This document shows, piece by piece, positions 6,971 to 14,791 of a stretch of 23,321 nucleotides of DNA. The notes under the pieces are model-generated. The model searched no databases, had not been told where the DNA came from, and saw only the letters and a list, made by a program, of their open reading frames with translations. Within the stretch, counting starts at the first letter, position 1; each line of letters opens with the position of its first letter. Origin of the DNA: Bacillota bacterium (lineage in GTDB: Bacteria; Bacillota; Clostridia; Christensenellales; SZUA-584); assembly GCA_023396555.1 (NCBI GenBank), contig JAEWWC010000142.1:1-23321 (forward strand), written 5' to 3'. The translations under genes and the position numbers were made by a program.

Positions 6971-7690
6971 ATGATTATCGCCATTTGGGGGCGCGACGGT
7001 ACGGGCAAAAGCACGCTGGCCGATGCGCTGGGACGGACTTTTTGTAAGCAGGAAATCACAGCCATCATCGACACCGACCTGACACAGCCGACACTGCCCG
7101 CAAGAATAAACGGGAAGAAGTTCGATGCGGAAGTATCACTCGGCAAAGCCATATCGGGCATAGGCACGGATGACGCCGCCAGGTATTTGCACCAACACCC
7201 CAAAATGAAACGGCTCTTTTACGCGGGACTGACCGCTCAGGACGAATATCTGTCCTACGAGTTGGGGCTGGACGCGACCGATGCGGCGAAGGACTTCGTG
7301 CAACGCTGCGCGGCGCTGGCGGATACGGTCATCCTTGACCTGTCGGGGCAGCGGATTGATCCGTTCGTGCCTGTCGCGCTGTCCGGCGTGGGTAAGATCA
7401 TTATCCCCATCACGCCGAACGTGCAGGGAGTGTGCTGGTTCAACGCCGTTAAACCCTTCCTTGAAGCCATGAATGCGGCAGGCCGCGTGCTGCCCGTTGC
7501 GGCTATGGCGGACAGACAGCATGATCTGTCCGTTGTGGAGAATGCGGCGGATATGCGGTTCATTGCGGCGCTGCCGTATGTAAGGGAATTCCGGCAGGAT
7601 GGTGTGGATACTGGCACGAAGCCGGCCGCAACGCGGTATGCCAAGCAGGTTCAAAAAATATTCAGAATGCTGCGGGAGGTGAAAGCATGA
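6971..7690 (+). CDS. TadZ/CpaE-like P-loop ATPase of the pilus operon
   Basis: This 239-aa protein is a MinD/ParA-superfamily ATPase at the place of TadZ/CpaE. The P-loop is GRDGTGKST (residues 7-15). The signature lysine of the deviant Walker A (K-G-G-x-G-K-T) is replaced by Arg8, so the dimer-dependent ATP hydrolysis of ParA-type proteins may be altered. A Walker B-like strand is seen in TVILDLSG, and IIIPITPNVQGVCWFN resembles the core of the fold. TadZ proteins place the Tad machinery in the cell. I used the ATG at 6971, preceded by GGAGGTGG, and not the longer frame from 6908. The stop overlaps the TadA start by ATGA. Confidence 0.8.
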   Translation: MIIAIWGRDGTGKSTLADALGRTFCKQEITAIIDTDLTQPTLPARINGKKFDAEVSLGKAISGIGTDDAARYLHQHPKMKRLFYAGLTAQDEYLSYELGLDATDAAKDFVQRCAALADTVILDLSGQRIDPFVPVALSGVGKIIIPITPNVQGVCWFNAVKPFLEAMNAAGRVLPVAAMADRQHDLSVVENAADMRFIAALPYVREFRQDGVDTGTKPAATRYAKQVQKIFRMLREVKA

Positions 7691-9012
7691 GCCGGACACT
7701 TCGGGAACTGGCCTATGAAAAACAGCAGGCCGTCACTCAGGAAAAGGACGCATACGAAGCCGTACTGGAGCGGGTGCGCACTGACATTTCAAAGGATCAC
7801 GCGGAAATGCTTGCCCGAAGCGTTACAGAAAAATCCGCGTCGGAGGCCGTCAAGCGGCTGATTGGCGAATACGTGACCGTGCATCAACTCCGCGTAGATG
7901 GAATGACTGCGCAGCAATTGGCCGACAAGCTGTACGGCGACATGGCGGGCTTCGGCTTTCTGGATAAATACATTGCCGATCCCGACATCGAGGAAATCAA
8001 CGGCAATAGCTGGCGGGACATTGAGATCGTCACGCGCTCCGGCTGGCATAAAGCCCCTGAGCGTTTTCTTTCGCCCCAGCATGCCGAGGACACCCTGCGC
8101 AAAATGGTGCGTCTGGGCGGTCTGGTGCTGGATGGCACGAACCCCATTGTAGACAGCTATATCACCCAGGGCATCCGCATATCGGCCATGATTCCGCCTG
8201 TCACCGACCGGCGCAGCGGTGCAGTATTCAGTATTCGCCGCCAGCGCATGGCAAAGGTCACGAAGCAGCAGCTTGTGCAGTGGCAGACGGCCACGCCGGA
8301 GATGCTGGATTTCCTCTCGCTTTGCGTCAACCATGGCGTGTCCGTGGGACTGGCGGGCAAGACCGGCAGCGGCAAGACCACAGATATATCTTATCTGCTG
8401 GGAGCCGCTGACACATCCAAACGAATCTACACCATAGAGGAAACGCGCGAGTTGGATTTGTTCAGCACGGACGATCAGGGGAACGCGCAAAACCGCGTTA
8501 TTCACACCTGCATCCGTCCGTCAGACCTGCCAAATGCCGATGTGGACATGAATGATCTTTTAAGAAAGGCCATGCGCTTTAGCCCGGACATCATTGCCGT
8601 GGCCGAGATGCGCGGCGCGGAGGCCATGACCGCACAGGAGGCGGCCCGTACCGGACATGTCGTTGTGACCAGCCTGCATGCCAATTCCGCTAGAAAAGCG
8701 TATGGGCGAATCCTCTCCATGTGCCAGATGTCGGGCACCAATATTTCCACCAACATTCTCATGGGCTTCGTGGCCGAAGCGTTTCCCATCATGGTATTTA
8801 AGCGCCAGTTCCCGGATGGTACGCGCCGTATCATGGAGATCGTGGAAGCCACGGGCGTTCGGGACGGCGTGGTACAGGCGCGCACGCTGTTCCGGTTTGA
8901 GGATGGACAATTCGTTCAGATGGGCAGTATATCTGATAGTTTGGCCATGACCCTGCTGGAAAACGGCGCGTCTGCTGCTTCCGTGGGCCGGTTTAAGGTG
9001 GTGATATCATGA
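7687..9012 (+). CDS. tadA: TadA/CpaF-family secretion ATPase
   Basis: This 441-aa protein is the motor ATPase of the Tad pilus (VirB11/GspE superfamily). Walker A is GKTGSGKTT (224-232); the Asp box is IYTIEETRELDL; the Walker B region is SPDIIAVAEMRG, with AEMRG in place of the usual GEVRG; the His box is TGHVVVTSLHANS. The N-terminal domain, with GFLDKYIADPDIEEINGN, matches CpaF. It should form a cytoplasmic hexamer that powers pilin insertion or removal together with TadB and TadC. GGGAGG lies before the ATG, and overlaps of four bases with both neighbours show tight coupling. All ATPase motifs are present, so the gene appears functional. Confidence 0.93.
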   Translation: MSRTLRELAYEKQQAVTQEKDAYEAVLERVRTDISKDHAEMLARSVTEKSASEAVKRLIGEYVTVHQLRVDGMTAQQLADKLYGDMAGFGFLDKYIADPDIEEINGNSWRDIEIVTRSGWHKAPERFLSPQHAEDTLRKMVRLGGLVLDGTNPIVDSYITQGIRISAMIPPVTDRRSGAVFSIRRQRMAKVTKQQLVQWQTATPEMLDFLSLCVNHGVSVGLAGKTGSGKTTDISYLLGAADTSKRIYTIEETRELDLFSTDDQGNAQNRVIHTCIRPSDLPNADVDMNDLLRKAMRFSPDIIAVAEMRGAEAMTAQEAARTGHVVVTSLHANSARKAYGRILSMCQMSGTNISTNILMGFVAEAFPIMVFKRQFPDGTRRIMEIVEATGVRDGVVQARTLFRFEDGQFVQMGSISDSLAMTLLENGASAASVGRFKVVIS

Positions 9013-9932
9013 TTCAGATATTGTGCGCCTTGCTGATCATAGCGGGGCTCTTTTTGTTGCTGGGCGTCCATCCTTCGGATATGGCGCGACCGTTCACAAA
9101 ACCGTTCCAGCGACGGCGGGAACGAACAAACAAGATACGGCGCATTACCGGAAAACCGAAGGGAAGACTGGCCGCTACGGTGGACAACGCCAAAGAAATG
9201 CTTACAGCGGCAGGCATGAACGAGCATATTGACGCTTACAAATGGGCGGCTGTCATACTGGCAATCGTGGGACTGCTGATCGGCCTCGCGCTGGATAACG
9301 TTCTCGCCGGGCTGGTGCTGGCGGTTGGCCTGGGTTTCTCGCCGCTGATCGTCATCCGTGTTCGCACCGGCGATTATATCCGAAATCTGAACGAGAAGCT
9401 GGAGAGTGCGATGGGAACCGTAACCAACGCATATGTGGCGGGCGGCGACCTGATTGGTGCGGTGGAAAATAACCTGCACCTGCTACCCGCTCCGCTTGAC
9501 GGCGTGTTCCGGCAGTTTTACGCCGAAACGCAGCTTATTGACTCGGACATCGTAAAAGCCCTGCGCCGGATGCAGGGTCACATCGACAACCGCTATTGGC
9601 GGGATTGGTGCGATGTGCTGATCCAGTGCCAACGCGACAGGCAACTGAGGTTTGTCCTTCCCGGTATCGTTAGCCGCCTTGGTGAAATGCGCCGGGCGCA
9701 GATGGAAGCAGATACAGCAATACAAAAACAGCTTGGCGATTATATTATCACAGTCATGCTGGTGCTGGGGGCTATTCCCCTGATGGGTGCTATGATGCCC
9801 GACTGGTATGCCATGCTCACCACTACTCCCGCAGGGAAAATCACGCTGGCTGTGGTGCTGGCCGCCGTACTGGTGACGGCCATATGGGTGGCGCGCCTGT
9901 ACCGCCCGGTAGAAGGCGGTGATGGAAAATGA
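9009..9932 (+). CDS. tadB: TadB-like inner membrane platform protein
   Basis: This 307-aa protein has an N-terminal membrane helix (residues 1-20), a pair of helices near 78-112 (WAAVILAIVGLLIGLAL and LAGLVLAVGLGFSPLIVI), a cytoplasmic T2SSF-type helical domain, and two C-terminal membrane helices (about 245-260 and 275-295). That layout fits TadB, which with TadC forms the platform that the TadA motor drives. It overlaps tadA and tadC by four bases on each side. The conserved gene order tadZ-tadA-tadB-tadC supports the call more than sequence identity. Confidence 0.85.
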   Translation: MIQILCALLIIAGLFLLLGVHPSDMARPFTKPFQRRRERTNKIRRITGKPKGRLAATVDNAKEMLTAAGMNEHIDAYKWAAVILAIVGLLIGLALDNVLAGLVLAVGLGFSPLIVIRVRTGDYIRNLNEKLESAMGTVTNAYVAGGDLIGAVENNLHLLPAPLDGVFRQFYAETQLIDSDIVKALRRMQGHIDNRYWRDWCDVLIQCQRDRQLRFVLPGIVSRLGEMRRAQMEADTAIQKQLGDYIITVMLVLGAIPLMGAMMPDWYAMLTTTPAGKITLAVVLAAVLVTAIWVARLYRPVEGGDGK

Positions 9933-10807
9933 CGATCATGCTTTATCTCATTCCCGGCCTGTTGCTGGCCTTTGGATTATACCGAGTCGCGCAGGCGGCG
10001 CTTTGTCTCCCTTCAGGGAAAAGCGAGGAAGCGGTACGCGGCATTCACGGCAAACGGGACATGTCCGAACGCTTGCAGGCCGCGCTGCTGCCGCTGGCCC
10101 GGCTGATCTCCAGGCTCTTTCCCATGAGCGAATACCGACAGAAACGGCTGGCAGCAGACTTCGCGCGGCTCCATATGAGTGAGACGCCGCAGGAATATGC
10201 GGGAGCGGCTATGAGCCAATCCCTGCTGATGGCCCTAATCAGCCTGTTGTTTGTTCACCTTGGCGTTCCCTGGCTGGCCCTGTTGACCGCAATCGCCGCC
10301 GTTCTTGCCTACTTTCAGAGGAAGCAAACCGTCCGAAAGCGTGTGGAAATGCAAAACCGCGAGATTGAAGCGGAGCTGCCAAGGATGGTTGAAACCATGA
10401 ACTACACTTTGCAGGACAACCGCGATATGCTGGCGTTTTTTGAAAAGCACCGGCGCGTGGCCGGCAAGGCGCTGAGCGTGGAGCTTGACCGGCTCATCAC
10501 CGACATGCAGATCGGTAACCACGAGGCGGCGCTGCGAAATATGGACGCGCGGCTCAATTTGCCGTCGTTTTCAGCGCTTTGCGCGGTGTTGTGCGGCGTT
10601 TATCAGGGCGTCGATCAGCATACCAGCCTGCTCGTTTTGGAGCAGGACATGCGCACGAAGGAGCGTGAAACGCTGCGGCGGTTGATGGAAAAGCGCCCCG
10701 GACGCATCAAGGTCGCCTCGTTCATCCTGACAATACTCATGATCCTCATGTTTATGGTGCCACTGGTGCTGATGATCATAAGCAATCTGCAAGCCGTAGG
10801 CTTTTAA
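9929..10807 (+). CDS. tadC: TadC-like inner membrane platform protein
   Basis: This 292-aa protein has an N-terminal membrane helix, a hydrophobic pair near 92-125 (SLLMALISLLFVHLGVPWLALLTAIAAVLAYF), a T2SSF-like cytoplasmic segment starting EIEAELPRMVETMNYTL, and a very hydrophobic C-terminal helix (FILTILMILMFMVPLVLMII). It is the expected second platform protein of a Tad system. The ATG overlaps the tadB stop. The following gap carries hairpins, suggesting that the assembly genes and pilin gene are expressed at different levels. Confidence 0.83.
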   Translation: MTIMLYLIPGLLLAFGLYRVAQAALCLPSGKSEEAVRGIHGKRDMSERLQAALLPLARLISRLFPMSEYRQKRLAADFARLHMSETPQEYAGAAMSQSLLMALISLLFVHLGVPWLALLTAIAAVLAYFQRKQTVRKRVEMQNREIEAELPRMVETMNYTLQDNRDMLAFFEKHRRVAGKALSVELDRLITDMQIGNHEAALRNMDARLNLPSFSALCAVLCGVYQGVDQHTSLLVLEQDMRTKERETLRRLMEKRPGRIKVASFILTILMILMFMVPLVLMIISNLQAVGF

Positions 10808-10810
10808 GCC

Positions 10811-10880
10811 AATCTGTCCGTTTGTTCCGGCAGCTGAAGGGAGGGCTATTTTTTTATTGCCGCCGAACACAGACGGATTT
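10811..10880 (+). promoter_or_regulatory. Imperfect long stem-loop before the mini-pilin gene
   Basis: AATCTGTC at 10811-10818 can pair with GACGGATT at 10872-10879, and weaker pairing continues inward. The stem is followed by TTTATATA. It may be an attenuator or mRNA end between tadC and the pilin gene; the inner stem has mismatches. Confidence 0.35.
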
Positions 10881-10935
10881 TATATATACGTTCCGTTCTC
10901 ATAAGCCCCAAATAATTTGTAAAGGAGAAATCATC

Positions 10936-11139
10936 ATGCTAAAAGTCAAAAACACCATCCGTCGCTTTGTCTCCGAGAAGAAGGCCGAGGGCTTTTTGGA
11001 TGTGGCGATGAAGATTTTGATCGTCGTGATCATCGGCGCGGCGGTCCTGCTCATCCTCAACGCCGCGGTGCCTAACCTGTTTTCCGGGCTGATCGAAAAG
11101 ATCAGCAGCGAGCTGACCGGCGTTGACGTTCTGCCGTAA
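10936..11139 (+). CDS. DUF6133-type mini-pilin
   Basis: This 67-aa protein resembles DUF6133 proteins of clostridial ICEs. It has a short basic leader, the motif KAEGFLDVAMK and one membrane helix (ILIVVIIGAAVLLILNAAV), as in Flp-type pilins. A prepilin peptidase would probably cut after the Gly of AEG. It is the best candidate for the major pilin because it is the shortest, directly follows tadC and is bounded by hairpins. AAAGGAGA lies before the ATG at 10936; the longer frame from 10822 has no support. The classic Glu5 of type IV pilins is missing, so cleavage is inferred from the shared motif and the A24 peptidase downstream. Confidence 0.75.
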   Translation: MLKVKNTIRRFVSEKKAEGFLDVAMKILIVVIIGAAVLLILNAAVPNLFSGLIEKISSELTGVDVLP

Positions 11140-11160
11140 GTGACAAATCATAGATGGGGG

Positions 11161-11187
11161 AGGGGCTGCCGCGTAGTAGCCCCTTTT
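11161..11187 (+). terminator. Terminator/attenuator after the mini-pilin gene
   Basis: AGGGGCTG pairs over 8 bp, with one G-U, with TAGCCCCT across an 8-base loop, and TTT follows. It lies 21 bp after the mini-pilin stop and could cause partial termination, giving more pilin mRNA than mRNA of the following genes. Confidence 0.65.
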
Positions 11188-11206
11188 CCATCGGAAAGGA
11201 ATCTTT

Positions 11207-11635
11207 ATGAAACGTAAATTTATCCGCGATCAGACCGCCGAGGGATATATCGACGTGGCGATCACCATGCTCATACTGTTTACCCTCATGGCCTCGCTTA
11301 TGGCGCTGTTCCCGATTTTTACCGCGCAGCAAAGCCTGAACCAGACCGCCAAATACATGGCGCGCACCGTAGAACTGTACGGCAAAGCAGACGATGAGAC
11401 GCTGCAATCTGTCACGGAAAACGGGGATTTCATCGTGCCCGACACCGTTGAAATTGAGACTCAGTGGTATGATGCGGCGGAAAAAACCATCCAGCTTAAA
11501 ACGCAGTTTACCATCACCGTCACGAAAACGGTGCCCATTGTCATTCTGCGTCCCGCGTTGGGTGAACCGCTGACCATTAATGTGCACATTACCGCCTCCG
11601 CGCGTGGCATATCGGAGGTGTATTTTAAGAAATGA
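11207..11635 (+). CDS. DUF4320-type pseudopilin
   Basis: This 142-aa protein resembles DUF4320 proteins found beside Tad genes in ICEs. It has a basic leader, then TAEGYIDVAI, a motif nearly the same as in the mini-pilin, followed by a membrane helix (TMLILFTLMASLMALFPIFT) and a beta-rich outer domain ending KTVPIVILRPALGEPLTINV. It is probably a minor pilin or pseudopilin cut by the same peptidase. GGAAAGGA lies upstream of the ATG. The stop overlaps the next start by ATGA, so the two minor subunits should be made together. Confidence 0.78.
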   Translation: MKRKFIRDQTAEGYIDVAITMLILFTLMASLMALFPIFTAQQSLNQTAKYMARTVELYGKADDETLQSVTENGDFIVPDTVEIETQWYDAAEKTIQLKTQFTITVTKTVPIVILRPALGEPLTINVHITASARGISEVYFKK

Positions 11636-12096
11636 GACGCTTTCTTCAAGACACGCGCGGCAGCGCGATACTGTGGACGCTGTTCCTCATTCTCATTCTC
11701 TTTATGCTGTCCTTTGTCGTATACACGGGCACCACAGTGTACGCCAAGTATCAGACCTGCGAAACCGAACTGGAACGCGCGGCCCTTGTGACGGTGGATG
11801 CGGGGCTGCTCAACGCTAATGTGCGCGACTTGCAACTGGATATTCCGGCAGATGTCGCTCAATCGCTGTTGGACAACAACCTGACGGAAGCGGAATGGGC
11901 GCATGAGGACGGACGCTGGGTGAAATATGACGGTAACAAACTGATGTACGCGCTTGAGGACGCGCGGCTTTCGGTGCAGGAGAAAACCCTGCGGATTGAC
12001 GCGACGTTCGCCATGCCAGTGCTGCGGGCTATGAGCGGCGTTACGGAAATCCGCATCCCCATGACGGTACTCTCGTCAGTGCTGTATATCGAATAG
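11632..12096 (+). CDS. TadE/TadG-like pseudopilin
   Basis: This 154-aa protein has a short basic leader (MRRFLQDTRG), a membrane helix (SAILWTLFLILILFMLSFVVY) and a mostly beta outer domain, the layout of TadE-type pseudopilins. The likely cut is after DTRG. It is coupled to the DUF4320 gene by ATGA and followed after 13 bases by the adhesin gene, preceded by AGGAGG. It probably joins the DUF4320 subunit at the pilus base or tip. No strong sequence signature names the family, so the call rests on architecture and context. Confidence 0.68.
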   Translation: MRRFLQDTRGSAILWTLFLILILFMLSFVVYTGTTVYAKYQTCETELERAALVTVDAGLLNANVRDLQLDIPADVAQSLLDNNLTEAEWAHEDGRWVKYDGNKLMYALEDARLSVQEKTLRIDATFAMPVLRAMSGVTEIRIPMTVLSSVLYIE

Positions 12097-12109
12097 AAGG
12101 AGGCCGCTT

Positions 12110-14668
12110 ATGAAGCGAAAAAAGAAAATATTCATATCGGTGACGGCGGGCGTTATAGCGTTGGTGACACTGCTGCTGCTTACCACCTCGGCGCTGGCCG
12201 TCAGCATCGGTTCACGCAGCGTGACCGATATGTTCGACTATAACGGCGGATCGGGATGGAAGAGCCTTGACACACCCGAACATTATGTATCTGGTTCTTC
12301 TCCCGAACAGGTGGCTTATTGTCTGCAGCACAGAAACGGCAGCCCACACGATGCCGCGTACAGCGATTCGGATATCTTAGGTACTTATTCATCCCGCATC
12401 CAGACAGGGCTTCGCATTATTCTGGAAAACGGATATCCGTATGCCACTGGCGGGCTGACAGCGACGAAAGCACAGTATGCCACCGCCAACGCGGTGCGTT
12501 TTTGGCTCTCCGAAAACGGCGATAGCGGACAATATAACTTTACGAATTTGGGCACGTATTCGGATTCTCAACTTCGCAGCTACGCCGCCAGCGGACAGAT
12601 TGGCAGCAAAATCCGTGCGAATTCCGGGTACACCGATGTGCTGCAATTCTCGATAGAGCTGCTGATTAAGGCGCGTTCGCAAAGCTTGATGGCGCACAGC
12701 ATTTCCCTGTCTGCGCCGTCTATGTCGATCAGCGGCAGTTATTTCGTTGGAACCGCCAGAGTTTACACAACGAATATGAACGGAGGGTACATTCTGAACA
12801 CCTCCGGGCTTCCTTCGGGTTCCAGCGTGTCCGGCTACACCGGGCAATCCGGCGATATGCTGACCGTATGGATTCCCGTGAGCGAAGCCAACGCCAACCG
12901 GAGCTTTTCCATATCCGCAACAGGCCGGGACAACCGGACGCGCAGTAACATGTTTGCGTATGCGCCGAATAACAGCAGCCTGCAACGCGTTATCGTCGCC
13001 AAGAATGCTGAATATATCGACGTGCAGACCGTGTGGGCTGCCGTGAACACGCCGCAGATATACGCCGACTTGACGGTGACTTCGCTCAGTTCCAACGCGT
13101 CCAGCTACAATGCCGGAGATACGATCACGGTAACGGCTACGGTGAAAAATCAGGGGCTGCGCAGCGCGGGCGGCTTTTATGTGTCTCTGACTTCCGCCGA
13201 TCTATCGACGCAGTCAAGATATGTATCTTCGCTGGCTGCGGGCAGCTTAACGACCGTCAGCTTTTCGTATACCGCGCCAACGTTCGCTTCCACAAAAACC
13301 GTAACCGTAACGGCCACGGCGGATTCGACGGGCGCTGTTGCTGAGAGCAACGAGGGAAACAATACCCGAAGCACCTCTTTTACCGTGCTGGCGCTGCCCG
13401 ATCTGACCGTAACGGCGCTCTCGGGCGATAAATCGCTGTATGAAGCGGGCGATACGGTCACGGTGTCGGCTACGGTAAAAAATATTGGCCCGACTTCCGC
13501 AGCGGCGACAACTGTTCGGCTCACCGTGCCGAATATAGGGACATTTTCAACCAGCCTTTCCGCACTCAGCGCGGGCGCAAGCCGGACGGTCACGTTCACT
13601 TTTACAGCGCCAACGTCGCTCAGTCTGCAGTCCATCACGGTTACAGCCTATGCCGATCCCGACAACAGAATCGCGGAAAGCAACGAGAGCAACAACAGCC
13701 GCACAGCTACGATATCCGTTAAAGCCCTGCGGCCCGATATCGGGGTGATCGGTTCCTCCGTCACAGATTGGTACGCGGGCATGGACGTCATCGTTTCGGC
13801 TACGGTCCGCAACAACACGGCGCAGCCTGTGCCGTCCGTCGCCATCCGGCTTACCATTGGTGGCGTATCCTATACTGAAAGCATCCCCATCCCCGGCAAC
13901 GGCAGCAATCTAGCGGTGTTCCGAATCACCGTACCGGCAGCCGGAAACTACACCGTAAAGATCACCGCCGACCCGGATGGTGCGCTGGATGAAACGGATG
14001 AGAGTAACAATGTTCTGACCAAAGATATTCAGGTAAAGACCGTTCCGACTTCCATCGTGGCTGACCCGGACGATACGGAGATGGAGCAGCGGTATACGGC
14101 GTATGGGCTGAGCAGCCTTTCAGTGCCCGCGTCCTCAACCTACCACACATGGCAGGAGATCCGTCTGATAAGCGGCAGTTACGTCACAAAGACTTATTAT
14201 GCCCGCCTGACCGCCACGTTCCAGATACTGCCGGACAGCCGCATCGCTTACACCGATAAACCCCGGCAAATGGAATCCGGCTTCGGGTTCAGCGTTTACT
14301 GTACCACGGCCTTGACCACCAACTACGATCATCCCGAAAAGCTGGTTGGCGCTCAGATGGTATGGGTACGGTATCCTGAATCGGCATATGGACAATTAAG
14401 CGCATGGCAGAACGTGCGGGACAGCTTGGAAGTCAAGGCAGGCGAAGCCGGAGAAATGACGGTGACATGGCAGCTTGCCGTCAATCCGTATTCAGTCACG
14501 GGGAGCCGTCTGCACTACACGCCGATCTGTTTCCCTGACGGAGAATACGTTGCTTGGGTGCAGGCTTTTTACGCATGGAGCCCCATCGGTCAGTTATATG
14601 AGCACAAGACCAATACGCTGACCATTGAGGGCGATATGTACGACCGGATTACCACGATTAAGAGATGA
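12110..14668 (+). CDS. Secreted adhesin: thioester-like domain and three CARDB repeats
   Basis: This 852-aa protein starts with a signal peptide (KKKIFISVTAG, then a hydrophobic core ending about residue 31). The head (about 35-190) resembles thioester domains of Gram-positive adhesins: AYCLQHRNG gives the Cys (71), and ILENGYP and TANAVRFW fit the rest. The Gln that should bond with Cys71 is Ala126 here. Three CARDB-like Ig repeats follow (about 314-425, 426-537, 538-640), each with the D-L/I-x-V start and two ending in SNExNN-type sequence. A C-terminal region (640-852) is unassigned. There is no LPxTG or C-terminal membrane helix, so it is not sortase-anchored; it may be carried on the pilus. 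AGGAGG precedes the ATG, and the gene closes the pilus run. Confidence 0.78.
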   Translation: MKRKKKIFISVTAGVIALVTLLLLTTSALAVSIGSRSVTDMFDYNGGSGWKSLDTPEHYVSGSSPEQVAYCLQHRNGSPHDAAYSDSDILGTYSSRIQTGLRIILENGYPYATGGLTATKAQYATANAVRFWLSENGDSGQYNFTNLGTYSDSQLRSYAASGQIGSKIRANSGYTDVLQFSIELLIKARSQSLMAHSISLSAPSMSISGSYFVGTARVYTTNMNGGYILNTSGLPSGSSVSGYTGQSGDMLTVWIPVSEANANRSFSISATGRDNRTRSNMFAYAPNNSSLQRVIVAKNAEYIDVQTVWAAVNTPQIYADLTVTSLSSNASSYNAGDTITVTATVKNQGLRSAGGFYVSLTSADLSTQSRYVSSLAAGSLTTVSFSYTAPTFASTKTVTVTATADSTGAVAESNEGNNTRSTSFTVLALPDLTVTALSGDKSLYEAGDTVTVSATVKNIGPTSAAATTVRLTVPNIGTFSTSLSALSAGASRTVTFTFTAPTSLSLQSITVTAYADPDNRIAESNESNNSRTATISVKALRPDIGVIGSSVTDWYAGMDVIVSATVRNNTAQPVPSVAIRLTIGGVSYTESIPIPGNGSNLAVFRITVPAAGNYTVKITADPDGALDETDESNNVLTKDIQVKTVPTSIVADPDDTEMEQRYTAYGLSSLSVPASSTYHTWQEIRLISGSYVTKTYYARLTATFQILPDSRIAYTDKPRQMESGFGFSVYCTTALTTNYDHPEKLVGAQMVWVRYPESAYGQLSAWQNVRDSLEVKAGEAGEMTVTWQLAVNPYSVTGSRLHYTPICFPDGEYVAWVQAFYAWSPIGQLYEHKTNTLTIEGDMYDRITTIKR

Positions 14669-14678
14669 TAGGCAAATG

Positions 14679-14709
14679 CACGCCCTATAGCACGGGGCTG
14701 TAGGGCGTG
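14679..14709. terminator. Strong hairpin after the adhesin gene
   Basis: CACGCCCTATAGC pairs over 13 bp, with one T-G pair, with GCTGTAGGGCGTG across ACGGG. Only two T's follow directly (TTATAAT), so termination is plausible but not ideal. It marks the point where the GC-rich backbone changes to AT-rich cargo. Confidence 0.6.
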
Positions 14710-14741
14710 TTATAATCAGACAAACAGGAATTTGAAAGTAT

Positions 14742-14761
14742 AGATTATTTATATATCGGGA
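14742..14761 (+). repeat. Direct repeat copy 1 at the start of cargo
   Basis: AGATTATTTATATATCGGGA agrees at 18 of 20 positions with copy 2 at 17627-17646. A GAATTTG also lies a short distance upstream of both copies. It is 30 bp before the cyclase-like gene. Confidence 0.7.
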
Positions 14762-14791
14762 TGACTGCTCAAAAAAAGAGGTAGGATAACA

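Noticed and set aside
6208..7203. 331-codon reverse-strand frame opposite the CpaB- and TadZ-like genes
   Set aside because: The translation has no recognisable domain, and both plus-strand genes are clearly real.
14711..14716. TATAAT as a -10 box for the cyclase-like gene
   Set aside because: It lies directly at the foot of the adhesin hairpin, and no -35 box is found at 16-18 bp; it may only be part of the terminator tail.
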